Assembly: GCA_964483465.1 (NCBI GenBank)
Contig: CAZABG010000027.1
Coordinates: forward strand, 1-27,833
DNA from: CAZABG01 sp964483465
Lineage (GTDB): Bacteria; Chlamydiota; Chlamydiia; Chlamydiales; Parachlamydiaceae
Direction of reading: 5' to 3'
DNA: 27,833 bases
Shown one piece after another: positions 15,301 through 22,663 of this stretch; the first letter of the stretch is position 1; every line of letters begins with the position of its first letter. The position numbers and the translations under genes were made by a program. Below the pieces are notes generated by a model, which ran no database searches, was not told the DNA's origin, and saw only the letters and a list, made by a program, of their open reading frames with translations.

Positions 15301-17692
15301 TATAACCCCTCTAACAAAACATATCCGCTATAGCATTGAAATATTAAAAAGCGGCTTTGAAATGGGGATAACGGTTGGCGATTTTATTTATGGCGTTTAC
15401 GCTCTTGCGCAGCTGATGGCGAACCAATTTATTTCTGGCAAAAATCTCAATGAATTGAACCGCGAACTTCAAGAATATAAGGATTTCGTCTCTAAAGTTA
15501 AAGCCCACAACAGGGGCTACATGTTTATTGGCGCTCAGCAAGCCATACTCGCTTTGAAAGGCAAAACCCATCATCCTTCCATGATGGGATCTGATACTTT
15601 TAATGAAGAAGAATTCTTTAAAACCATCATTGCTTTGAACTATCCGTTATCGCTTTTCTTCGTCTACATGTTCAAACTGCAGATAACCTTTCTCTTTGAT
15701 AAATATGAAGAATGTTTAGATATCAGCCATAAAGCGGCGGATATTAGCTACGCCGTAAAAGGGCATCCTATCAACATTGAAAAGGATTATTACACAGCCC
15801 TCGCTTTAACCCAGCTTTCAACAGATAAACCCCCGGAAATTGTTCGGAAAAATTTGAAGCAAGCCTATGAAATTTTAAAAAGGCTTAAAAAATTCGCCGA
15901 ACACTGCCCTGCGAACTATGGGAATAAATATCTCCTCATCAAAGCGGAAATTGCGCGCCTTAATCATAACCGCGATCAAGCAATCGAGCTCTACGATAAG
16001 GCAATCGAATCTGCAAGAGAAAATAACTTTGTTCAAAACGAAGCGATCGCAAACGAACTATTCGCGAAGTTCTGGATCGATCAAAATAAACTGCATTTAG
16101 CAAAACAATACATGATCGAAGCTCACTACGACTATTATTGCTGGGGCGCCGATGCAAAAGTCAAAGACCTTGAAGACAAATATCCGCAGATTTTAAATAA
16201 GCGCTCCTCGCCGTTCGGCACAGCAGAAGATAAAAAGGAGATGCTGATCGATACGCCTTCACGCACTATCGATTTAAATGCCGTATTTAAAGCATCAGAA
16301 GTTTTATCAAGCCAAATCGAGCTTACGACTTTAATAAAAGAACTTCTTAAACTCGTTCAAGAAAGCGCGGGCGCAGAAAGAATACTCTTGATTCTTGAAG
16401 ATGAAGGCAAATGGCAAATTAAAGCGGAACAAGGGCCGGAAGGCACCCATCTCGACCTTTCTAAAGTGCTTGAAAAATCGCAAAATTATTTGGCTTATTC
16501 TCTCATCATGTACGTTTTAAGAACGAAGGAAGCCGTAATTGTTGGCGACGCTGAAAAAGAAGGCCTTTTTACAGGCGATCCTTACGTCACGCAAAATCAC
16601 ATCAAATCGCTAATGGCAATCCCGCTTACCCATCAAACTAAATTAATCGGCGTACTCTATCTCGAAAACAACTTAACCACTTCCGCCTTCACGAACGAAC
16701 GGGCAGAACTGTTAAAACTCCTTTCATCTCAAATCGCAAACTCCGTCGAAAATGCCCTGCTATTCGAAAAGCAGGCAAATTTAAGTTTCGATCTTCAAAA
16801 ATCAAACATTCAGCTTGAAGACTACAGCCAAAACCTTGAGAAGAAAGTCTATCTTCGTACACACGAGCTTAAACAGAAAAACGAACAGCTGCATGAGACG
16901 CTTAAGCAAATTAAAGAAATGCAGAAAAAACTGATTCAGCAAGAGAAACTGGTATCGCTTGGATCTGTCGCAAAAACAATCGCATCTGAAATGAGAAACC
17001 CGCTCAATTATATCTTTAATTTCTCAGAACTATCCCAAGACCTCATCAAAGACATCGAACTTAATAAAGACAATTCAAAAGAGACGCTTGATACGATCGC
17101 CTCAAACCTTCACAAAATTAATGAACACGCGAAGAAGGCGGACGAGATCATTACATCCCTTCTTGAAGAGTCTCGAGGACGCGAAGATAACCGAGAGCTT
17201 ACAGATATTAATAAACTCATCCGCGACTTTGCTGACCTTGTATACTACAACTACTACAAAAAAGATCCTCTCTTCACGCTTACCATCGAAACCTCCTACG
17301 ATCCGAACCTGCCCAAAATATTCGTATCTCCGCAAAATCTCGGACGAGTCATTTACAATGTCATTGACAATGCCTGCTACGCGACTGATATCAAGAAAAA
17401 GGATCCGACCAACTTGAATTACACGCCTATTCTCTCCATCGCGACGTCCCTCAAAGAAAACCGCATCTATATTATTGTAAGAGACAATGGGATCGGGATT
17501 TCGAAGGCGCTGCTTCCGCGTATATTTACGCCCTTCACAACAAACAAGCCTTCCGGAAAAGGTGCGGGGATGGGGCTTTCTATCTCCCACGATATTATCG
17601 TCCAGGAGCATAATGGGACTATCACCATTGATTCCGAAGAGAATCAGTTCACCGAAGTCACCATCGCCATCCCAATCGACGAACTCAAGTAA
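12302..17692 (+). CDS. Giant multi-domain kinase: Ser/Thr kinase-like, AAA ATPase, GAF, histidine kinase-like
   Basis: A 1796-residue cytoplasmic protein of the multi-sensor multi-kinase type known from cyanobacteria, Chlamydiae and others. A Ser/Thr kinase-like domain (about 1-275) has Lys36, HKDLEPDN at 126-133 and the SPEQTGRMNRD activation segment, but its DFG is GFG (Gly147). An AAA-type ATPase follows, with Walker A GGFSGIGKS ending at 335 and Walker B TIFLDD (Asp458-459). A long helical repeat region (about 620-1300), a GAF domain (about 1320-1490) and a coiled coil come next. The histidine kinase-like end has IASEMRNPLNY with Ser1562 where His is expected. It keeps a complete ATP-binding part: N box (Asn1686/Asn1690), DNGIGI (1728-1733) and GKGAGMGL (1752-1759). 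The start is TTG at 12302 with an AGGG 8 nt upstream, and an in-frame stop just before it rules out a longer form. It converges on a receiver-phosphatase gene. Confidence 0.9.
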   Translation: MIQIPGFVIFSEVARNEQYVIFQGIREIDQKPVLIKTLSNPHPPLEDLANLKNEYEITKEIDTPQVLKTLDFDKFQNHLYLVYEDAGYESLLKLLKSRSLSLQEQLILSVHLAEAVNAYQNLHLIHKDLEPDNIYVNPETFEVRITGFGYATKQIRQKLSAKNPSIIERQAAYISPEQTGRMNRDIDYRTDFYSLGVILYEIFTGKKPFTSSDIVELIHSHIAVQPLTPKEVNPRLPKTISDIIMKLMSKTVEERYSSILALEKDLRRCLTELETKGKIEPFAIGSNDVSPIFQISQKLYGREKEVQIMHNLVETIAQDPPQLALIGGFSGIGKSSLISEMQKPIYEKGGFFIIGKFDQFKTNFPYSAFIQALQDLVQHILTESDDRIQYWKDKILESLGPNSGVITDVLPELKLIIGEPQRPQELDTEQTHNRFSIVFQLFIKTFATPLTPLTIFLDDMQWIDSASLKLIEMLLTSHQMRGLLIIGAYRSNEVDRFHQLSVAVERLKQNFSKVTELEINSLTLSQVTELVADTLHKSTVEVKELAKIVFDKTQGNPFFINQLLTFLQEEKFIEFNLEKGEWIWHTDLIQEAKVTDNIVTLLVNKLQKCSEITRKILMLAACTGHSFDASLINHIAEYPPDVILKHLQEAINEGFIIPDEHIAEVYWDPAEELETLKTQKGKSRSLKFPHDRVQQAAYSLIAPNDRKALHYQIGKILLESLSDHDREEKIFDIVYQINHAFELIKDPAEKIRYAELNLHAGEKAMNAVAYLTASEYLRVGLNFLPNDRWKLHYDLSFQLQIKLAECSFLIGEYDEARELFDHTLRHVKSDKEKIAIYVLRIKLYTSTTQYAEAIQNGRLALELLGIELPVATTKFQIFKELVKVRWLLFKKTENELLNIPKIDDQRHAKIINIMFLLIAPAYLSTKELYAYIVTLGLRFCLQWGYCPTSSYFFAGYGIILNILFKDISRSSFYGKLALNLSDRFVDQSAVPATKFLAGAFITPLTKHIRYSIEILKSGFEMGITVGDFIYGVYALAQLMANQFISGKNLNELNRELQEYKDFVSKVKAHNRGYMFIGAQQAILALKGKTHHPSMMGSDTFNEEEFFKTIIALNYPLSLFFVYMFKLQITFLFDKYEECLDISHKAADISYAVKGHPINIEKDYYTALALTQLSTDKPPEIVRKNLKQAYEILKRLKKFAEHCPANYGNKYLLIKAEIARLNHNRDQAIELYDKAIESARENNFVQNEAIANELFAKFWIDQNKLHLAKQYMIEAHYDYYCWGADAKVKDLEDKYPQILNKRSSPFGTAEDKKEMLIDTPSRTIDLNAVFKASEVLSSQIELTTLIKELLKLVQESAGAERILLILEDEGKWQIKAEQGPEGTHLDLSKVLEKSQNYLAYSLIMYVLRTKEAVIVGDAEKEGLFTGDPYVTQNHIKSLMAIPLTHQTKLIGVLYLENNLTTSAFTNERAELLKLLSSQIANSVENALLFEKQANLSFDLQKSNIQLEDYSQNLEKKVYLRTHELKQKNEQLHETLKQIKEMQKKLIQQEKLVSLGSVAKTIASEMRNPLNYIFNFSELSQDLIKDIELNKDNSKETLDTIASNLHKINEHAKKADEIITSLLEESRGREDNRELTDINKLIRDFADLVYYNYYKKDPLFTLTIETSYDPNLPKIFVSPQNLGRVIYNVIDNACYATDIKKKDPTNLNYTPILSIATSLKENRIYIIVRDNGIGISKALLPRIFTPFTTNKPSGKGAGMGLSISHDIIVQEHNGTITIDSEENQFTEVTIAIPIDELK

Positions 17693-17721
17693 AGCGAAGG
17701 CGTAGCTGCAAAGGCAGCTCC

Positions 17722-17749
17722 GAAGGCAGAAGGATGAAGGCAGAAGGCA
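17722..17749. repeat. Four-unit 7-bp tandem repeat (GAAGGCA)
   Basis: Four consecutive heptamers: GAAGGCA, GAAGGAT, GAAGGCA, GAAGGCA, then a broken fifth beginning GAATAGC. They begin 30 nt after the stop of the large kinase gene. Just upstream, 17704-17719 forms a small perfect hairpin (AGCTGC / GCAGCT, loop AAAG). Possibly slippage-prone; no function is evident. Confidence 0.7.
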
Positions 17750-17992
17750 GAATAGCAACAGGATGTGTCGCTTCGCTCCTTTTATAACAATCACAACTCC
17801 GTTTTCATATAGCCCTATGTCGGTATCAGTGCGCCGCCTTCGGACGGCGCATGAACCCAGTGCTGCAAGCGCTGGAACATATGTCGAGGGACGAGGATGC
17901 AACCGATCGCGAGTGAAATGAGCGACTGTTTATTATTGCGGCGATAAGCCGCCCAGAAGGTTGCAATCGCAAACTAGAATCGGTTATCGCAA

Positions 17993-18031
17993 GGGGGGCC
18001 AGTGTTGTTTTAGCGTAGCACACGGCCCCCC
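17993..18031. repeat. GC-only 8-bp stem-loop
   Basis: Perfect arms GGGGGGCC (17993-18000) and GGCCCCCC (18024-18031). Four more base pairs (GTGT/ACAC, 18002-18005 with 18020-18023) form after a one-base bulge. It is one of the strongest hairpins in the window, inside the larger structured element. Confidence 0.7.
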
Positions 18032-18077
18032 GAGCGAGAAGCCGATTATAGGAAGCGAGTGCGACCGCAGGGGTGCG

Positions 18078-18099
18078 GGGGGAAGGGTACACTTCCCCC
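18078..18099. repeat. Stem-loop next to the phosphatase stop codon
   Basis: Arms GGGGGAAG (18078-18085) and CTTCCCCC (18092-18099) enclose a 6-nt loop, 9 nt past the stop of the minus-strand receiver-phosphatase gene. No U-tract follows on the minus strand; on the plus strand a six-T run begins only about 12 nt later. It could help end either convergent transcript but is not a canonical terminator. Confidence 0.5.
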
Positions 18100-18108
18100 G
18101 ACAACATA

Positions 18109-19272
18109 TTATTTTTTGTAGCGGATGGCGAGGAGTGTAATATCATCAGCCTGTTCAGCACCATTAGCAAAGGCCTCAACTTCATTGACGATATTATTAA
18201 TCAAATCAGTGAGTGAAGAAGAACCATTCTTGTGAAGAAAAGAAAATAAGCGCTCTTCGCCAAAAAGCTCCCGCTGCAAATTCATCGCCTCAGTAACCCC
18301 ATCGGTATAAAGCAGCAGGGTGTCGTTTGTTTTCAGCTTCACATAATTTTGCGTATACAAATCAAGATCGATCGTAACGCCGAGAGCAATCCCTTGCGCG
18401 CGGCCAATTTCTGTAACTTCACCGTCCTCGCTAATAATGCAGGGAGGATTATGTCCTGCGTTTGCAAATTTAACATCGCCTGTATTGATGTCGAGAATGC
18501 CATAAAATGAAGTGACAAACATCGATGATGTATTTTCAAGGACGAGAAGTTCGTTTAATTGGCGAAGACACTCGTCTGTCGAGCTCGTTTTTTGTCCGAG
18601 GGCGCGAAGAAGACCTCTAGACATCGTCATGAATAAGGCTGCGGGTACCCCTTTACCGGATACATCCGCTATCGAAAAGCCAAGATTATGATCTCCTAAA
18701 GGGAAAAAATCGAAAAAATCGCCTCCGATTCGTCGAGCAGGGAGCATTGTGCCTATGATTTCAAAATTCTTATTATCGCTAAATGGCTTAAACGAATGGG
18801 GAATAATGGAACTTTGAATGTTCTTCGCGACATCAAGCTCTTTATCGATATCGATAAGGCGGTTTTGATTTGCTTTCGCCTCTTTGGATTCACGCAAATC
18901 ATCGATTGATTTTTTCAGCGTCGCGCCAAGATCTTCTAAATTGATAGGGCGTGTTACAAAGTCGAAAGCGCCGCGGTTCATGGCAATACGGATACTCTCC
19001 AAATCACCGTAAGGGGACAAGATAATACTCTTAACGACCCGATTCATTTTGCCGATATTTGAAAGAAGTTCAAGTCCATCCATTTTGGGCATTTCGATGT
19101 CTGTTAATACGATTTCAATATCTTCGTCATTTTTCAGCTTGTTTAAAGCCTCTTCCCCGTTTTTAGCGAAAATAAAATGGAAATCGTTGCCTTGTATTTG
19201 TTTTCTAAATTTTTGCGTGATGAGCATTTCAAGATCAGTCTCATCATCAACGACAAGGATTTTTACTGGCAC
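18109..19272 (-). CDS. Response regulator with SpoIIE/PP2C-type phosphatase output (RsbU-like)
   Basis: A 387-residue protein. The receiver domain (about 1-125) has the acidic pair Asp9/Asp10, phospho-acceptor Asp58 in VLTDIEMPKMDG and Ser86 at the switch position. At the usual invariant Lys it has Arg108 (FVTRPIN). A coiled-coil linker (about 120-160) leads to a PPM/SpoIIE phosphatase domain with the metal-binding motifs present: GGDFFD, ADVSGKG, FANAGHNPP, YTDGVTEA and ADDITLLAI. Such proteins dephosphorylate anti-sigma-factor antagonists or similar Ser/Thr phosphoproteins under phosphorelay control. The start is GTG at 19272 with a strong AGGAGA upstream, and it overlaps the end of putA by 10 nt, so it is translationally coupled to proline oxidation. 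The convergent multi-kinase is a plausible partner, by inference. Confidence 0.9.
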   Translation of the reverse strand: MPVKILVVDDETDLEMLITQKFRKQIQGNDFHFIFAKNGEEALNKLKNDEDIEIVLTDIEMPKMDGLELLSNIGKMNRVVKSIILSPYGDLESIRIAMNRGAFDFVTRPINLEDLGATLKKSIDDLRESKEAKANQNRLIDIDKELDVAKNIQSSIIPHSFKPFSDNKNFEIIGTMLPARRIGGDFFDFFPLGDHNLGFSIADVSGKGVPAALFMTMSRGLLRALGQKTSSTDECLRQLNELLVLENTSSMFVTSFYGILDINTGDVKFANAGHNPPCIISEDGEVTEIGRAQGIALGVTIDLDLYTQNYVKLKTNDTLLLYTDGVTEAMNLQRELFGEERLFSFLHKNGSSSLTDLINNIVNEVEAFANGAEQADDITLLAIRYKK

Positions 19273-22200
19273 TTCTTATCTCCTTTCTCCCTTATACCTA
19301 AATTCCCATATCGATGGTAATCATAGCTTAAAGCAACTTCACGTAAATAATTAAGAAGCTCTACGCGGCCATTTGGCAAAACAGGGCCTACGGTTACAAT
19401 ACACGCTTTTCTATTCAATTCCCGAGTTAAATGGGGCGAGGGAGGATTGATTAACCTTACGCGTGCGCGTTCAGGAAGAGCCTTAATAAAATCCTCTTCA
19501 TCTCCTTCAACAATTTCAAGAGGGGTTTGGGTGATTCGGCATGCATCGATAATCGCTGAAGCTTCTTTCTTCGATCCCCACGTAAACACTTTCTTGTGAG
19601 GAACATAATATAAGAAATTATCCTGCCCCAAGACTTGCTGAGGATCGTGCTTTTTCATAAAATAGCCTTTATAGAAGGCATCATGACTATTTTTCCCCCC
19701 TTTATCGACTTTATCCAGGAAGGGAAAAAGATAGTTCGGCCCCCCCGCCTTAAATCCATGACCAAAGGAGCTATCTTTCGTTCCGCCAAAGGGCTGCCTT
19801 TCAACTATCGCCCCTGTTGTAGAACGATTGATATATAAATTTCCGGCAACAATTCTCTCTTTCCATCTTTCGATTTCACGATTGTCTAGTGAAAACAGGC
19901 CTGAAGTTAGACCATATGGAGTCTCATTTACGATATCTATCGCTTCATCAAGATATTTATACTTAAGAGTCGCAAGAACCGGTCCAAAAAATTCGGTCAC
20001 ATGCGTAAATGATCCTCTCGATACGCCCCATTTTATACCTGGAGACCAGATACGAGGATTATTTGGATCAACTTCAGGCTTTAAAAGCCACTCTTCGCCT
20101 TCTTCAAGCGTTGTCAACGCCCGCAGTAAATGCGGAGAAGGTTCTGTAATTAAGGGTGTCACCTTGCTTGATTTTTGCCAAGCGGAGCCGACTTTCAAGC
20201 TTTTCGCTGCATCGCAGAGCTGACGTTTAAAATCTGGATCATCAAAAAGCTCTTCATGAAGCAAAAGCAAGCTTGCAGCCGAGCATTTTTGACCTGAATA
20301 GCTGAAAGCGGAATGCACTATTTCTTTAACGGCAAGGTCATGATCTGACATGTTGGAAACAATAATCGCGTTTTTACCGCCCGTCTCCCCTATTAACTTG
20401 AATCCATTTTGTATGTTCTGCAGATGCTTGGCTGTCTGGCTTGATCCTGTTAAAACAACGGTCTTTATTCGCTTATCTGAAACTAATTTAGAGCCATATG
20501 GCTCATCTTCACATAGAAGGAACTGAAGCCGCTTTTTTGAAATACCTGCATCCCATAGGGCTTGAGCAAGAATCCATCCCGGAAGAACGGCTTCTCGCGC
20601 GGGTTTAAAAATAACGTTATTTCCCGTAACGAGAGCTCCCATAATGCCGCCAAGCGGTATCGATACTGAGAAATTCCAGGGGGGCGCGATAAGGGTTCCC
20701 CCTTTTGGTTTAAACTCGATATCATCAAGATATTTCAAGGTCTCTTTCTGTTTTAAATAATAGGCGGCAAAGTCGATTGCTTCAGACACTTCGCAATCGG
20801 CTTCGGCAAAATTTTTCCCGGTGTTTAATATCATTGCGCCTATAAGATCCGCACGGCGCTCTCTTAGCGAATCGACAACACGGCTAAAATCATCCGGAGG
20901 ATGCGTCTCAGCTACAGTTTTAAGGGCTTTTTCAATGGCTTCATCTTCTGCCATATGATAAGTAAAATGGAAGTTCGGACGCGACGGATCTACACCTATC
21001 GTCTCTTTTCCAAGAAGCGTTTCACCCCCAACAACTATAGGTATAGGATCAATATTTATTCTTTCCCATGTGGTATAAATTTCTTCTGCCCACTTGCGGT
21101 TGTTAGAAAGCGACAAATCGGTGTCAGCGTCATTGATAAAACGGCAAGTCGGCCTCTTCTCAGGCTTTTTAAAGCGGTCTTGCGTTCGTTTTTTCTTGGC
21201 GTACACATCATTTTGTTTTTCTACAGACTCTTTAAAATTATCCGCTTCTTTTATGAAGGCTGGACTGCCGGGCATTAAATGGAAAACATGCCGTAAAAAG
21301 TTATGCGGAGCTGTATTTTCATCAAGCCTTCGAACAAGATAGGCTACTGCGTTTTGAAACTCCGCCTCTTTTGAGGTAGGGCAGTAAAGGAGTATATCTT
21401 CCCAAATTTTAGCAAGCGTTCGTCTAAGGGGCTCTGCCATCCCTTCCAGCATTTCAAAGGTAATGTTCTTTTTAAGGCTTCTCTTTTTCGCTTCTACAAG
21501 CGCGTAACTGATGTCAAAAAGATTATGGCTTCCGACTCCTACATGGACCGCATCTGTGTGATCGAGCGCATAGTTCAGCATTCTTTTAAAATTGGCATCC
21601 ACTTCACTTTTTGAATCATAGGGCGCAGAAGGCCATCCTCTGATCGACCCTTCTAGCTCTTCCATGGCTAAATTAGCCCCTTTTACAAGGCGGATTTTAA
21701 TGGGAGCTCCTCCCTTATTTTTTCTTTTTTCCGCCCACTCTGTCAGATCTTTTTGAATTTCAAATGAATCGGGTAAATAAGCTTGCAGAACAATGCCCGC
21801 AGAGAATTTTAAACATTCCGGACGATCAAGAACCCTTTTAAACAACTCTACCGTCAAATCGAGATCTTTGTATTCTTCCATATCCAAATTGACGAATTTA
21901 GCTTCAAGCCGTCCTTCCTTATTAACTATTTTGTTTGCGTTTGCCGCGTGCAAAAGATGCAAGAAACGTTCAGATAAAATGTTTAATGTTTCTTCAAAAC
22001 TCAATAAATTAATCTGACTATAGAGCGTGGAAATTTTAACGGAGATGTAATCGATAGAGGGATTTTTTAAGTCTTTTAAGTAAACGTCTACTCGTCTTTT
22101 CGCCTCATCTTCACCTAAAATCGCCTCTCCCAAGTGATTGAGATTGATTCTGACGCCTTCCTTTTTTCTTTTTTCAATGTGTTTTGAAACTTGGGGCTCG

Positions 22201-22619
22201 TCTCCAAGAATGATGAGATTGGTTGTCTTTTGACGGATCATGTACTGCGTAAACGGAACTGAAAGCGGAAAAAATAATTTCCCAAACCATCTAAACCCGT
22301 AAAGGGCATAGCGCTTAAATGGAGTTAAGAAACTAGGAACACCCCACTCTTTTATCAAATAAGCAATTTGGTCGGCTGCGCGTAGTTTGCTTTTTGTTCT
22401 AAAACCCTGGTCAGTTAATGCCATTGTAAAGGGTTTTCCGATAGGGTCTTCCATCATTCGATGGATTTCGAGCTGCTCCTTTTTCTCGTGCAAGAGAGTG
22501 TCTTGATTGGCAAGCGTCAATATCGCAGAAGCCAAAATGATTGCCTCTTCAGTTGAATCCCCCTGATTCGGTTCATTCAATATTTTTCTGATTTCTCCTA
22601 AAACGGTCGCAACCTGCAT
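19263..22619 (-). CDS. putA: Bifunctional proline dehydrogenase / P5C dehydrogenase (PutA-like)
   Basis: A fused enzyme of 1118 residues that oxidises proline to P5C (FAD-dependent) and then to glutamate (NAD-dependent). The N-terminal half is proline dehydrogenase, with IRLVKGANLAMEE, VGVGSHNLFDI and the substrate-binding YLVRRLDEN. The C-terminal half is an aldehyde dehydrogenase, with GGTLIAPPWNFS, Glu745 in GETGGKN, catalytic Cys779 in GQKCSAAS and FGPVLATLKY. About 130 further residues follow, as in some PutA types. There is no N-terminal ribbon-helix-helix, so it should not be a self-repressor. ATG 22619 was preferred over TTG 22631, four codons earlier. It is divergent from the exo-muramidase-like gene with only 44 nt between start codons, and overlaps the phosphatase gene downstream. 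Confidence 0.93.
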   Translation of the reverse strand: MQVATVLGEIRKILNEPNQGDSTEEAIILASAILTLANQDTLLHEKKEQLEIHRMMEDPIGKPFTMALTDQGFRTKSKLRAADQIAYLIKEWGVPSFLTPFKRYALYGFRWFGKLFFPLSVPFTQYMIRQKTTNLIILGDEPQVSKHIEKRKKEGVRINLNHLGEAILGEDEAKRRVDVYLKDLKNPSIDYISVKISTLYSQINLLSFEETLNILSERFLHLLHAANANKIVNKEGRLEAKFVNLDMEEYKDLDLTVELFKRVLDRPECLKFSAGIVLQAYLPDSFEIQKDLTEWAEKRKNKGGAPIKIRLVKGANLAMEELEGSIRGWPSAPYDSKSEVDANFKRMLNYALDHTDAVHVGVGSHNLFDISYALVEAKKRSLKKNITFEMLEGMAEPLRRTLAKIWEDILLYCPTSKEAEFQNAVAYLVRRLDENTAPHNFLRHVFHLMPGSPAFIKEADNFKESVEKQNDVYAKKKRTQDRFKKPEKRPTCRFINDADTDLSLSNNRKWAEEIYTTWERINIDPIPIVVGGETLLGKETIGVDPSRPNFHFTYHMAEDEAIEKALKTVAETHPPDDFSRVVDSLRERRADLIGAMILNTGKNFAEADCEVSEAIDFAAYYLKQKETLKYLDDIEFKPKGGTLIAPPWNFSVSIPLGGIMGALVTGNNVIFKPAREAVLPGWILAQALWDAGISKKRLQFLLCEDEPYGSKLVSDKRIKTVVLTGSSQTAKHLQNIQNGFKLIGETGGKNAIIVSNMSDHDLAVKEIVHSAFSYSGQKCSAASLLLLHEELFDDPDFKRQLCDAAKSLKVGSAWQKSSKVTPLITEPSPHLLRALTTLEEGEEWLLKPEVDPNNPRIWSPGIKWGVSRGSFTHVTEFFGPVLATLKYKYLDEAIDIVNETPYGLTSGLFSLDNREIERWKERIVAGNLYINRSTTGAIVERQPFGGTKDSSFGHGFKAGGPNYLFPFLDKVDKGGKNSHDAFYKGYFMKKHDPQQVLGQDNFLYYVPHKKVFTWGSKKEASAIIDACRITQTPLEIVEGDEEDFIKALPERARVRLINPPSPHLTRELNRKACIVTVGPVLPNGRVELLNYLREVALSYDYHRYGNLGIREKGDKKCQ

Positions 22620-22663
22620 GATCTTTCTCAATTAAATATTAGAAGTGGTAATCTTTCATCTAT

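Larger units (their letters stand above)
17821..18105. other. GC-rich, multi-stem-loop intergenic element between convergent genes
   Basis: This stretch has no convincing gene and is visibly richer in G and C than its flanks. It holds a chain of inverted repeats: GCGCCG/CGGCGC at 17831-17850; CCAGTGCT/AGCGCTGG at 17857-17875; GCGGC/GCCGC at 17938-17952; GGGGGGCC/GGCCCCCC at 17993-18031; and GGGGGAAG/CTTCCCCC at 18078-18099. Longer-range pairs include GCAACC (17899-17904) with GGTTGC (17959-17964), AACCGAT (17901-17907) with ATCGGTT (17979-17985), and AATCGG (17978-17983) with CCGATT (18042-18047). The last two share bases, so alternative folds are possible. It may be a dispersed palindromic repeat, a structured RNA or a transcript boundary. 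Confidence 0.6.

Noticed and set aside
17102..17902. A 266-codon open frame on the minus strand
   Set aside because: It lies antisense to the histidine kinase end, has odd composition with low-complexity runs (FFVVVVVYKV) and ends in the structured intergenic element. It is a shadow of the kinase reading frame.
18078..18120. Intrinsic terminator at the phosphatase end
   Set aside because: The stem is strong, but no U-tract follows directly on the minus strand and on the plus strand the T-run is too far away.
17826..18185. A 119-codon minus-strand frame across the structured element
   Set aside because: It overlaps the end of the phosphatase gene in another frame, has no domain or good start, and its composition reflects the GC-rich repeats.
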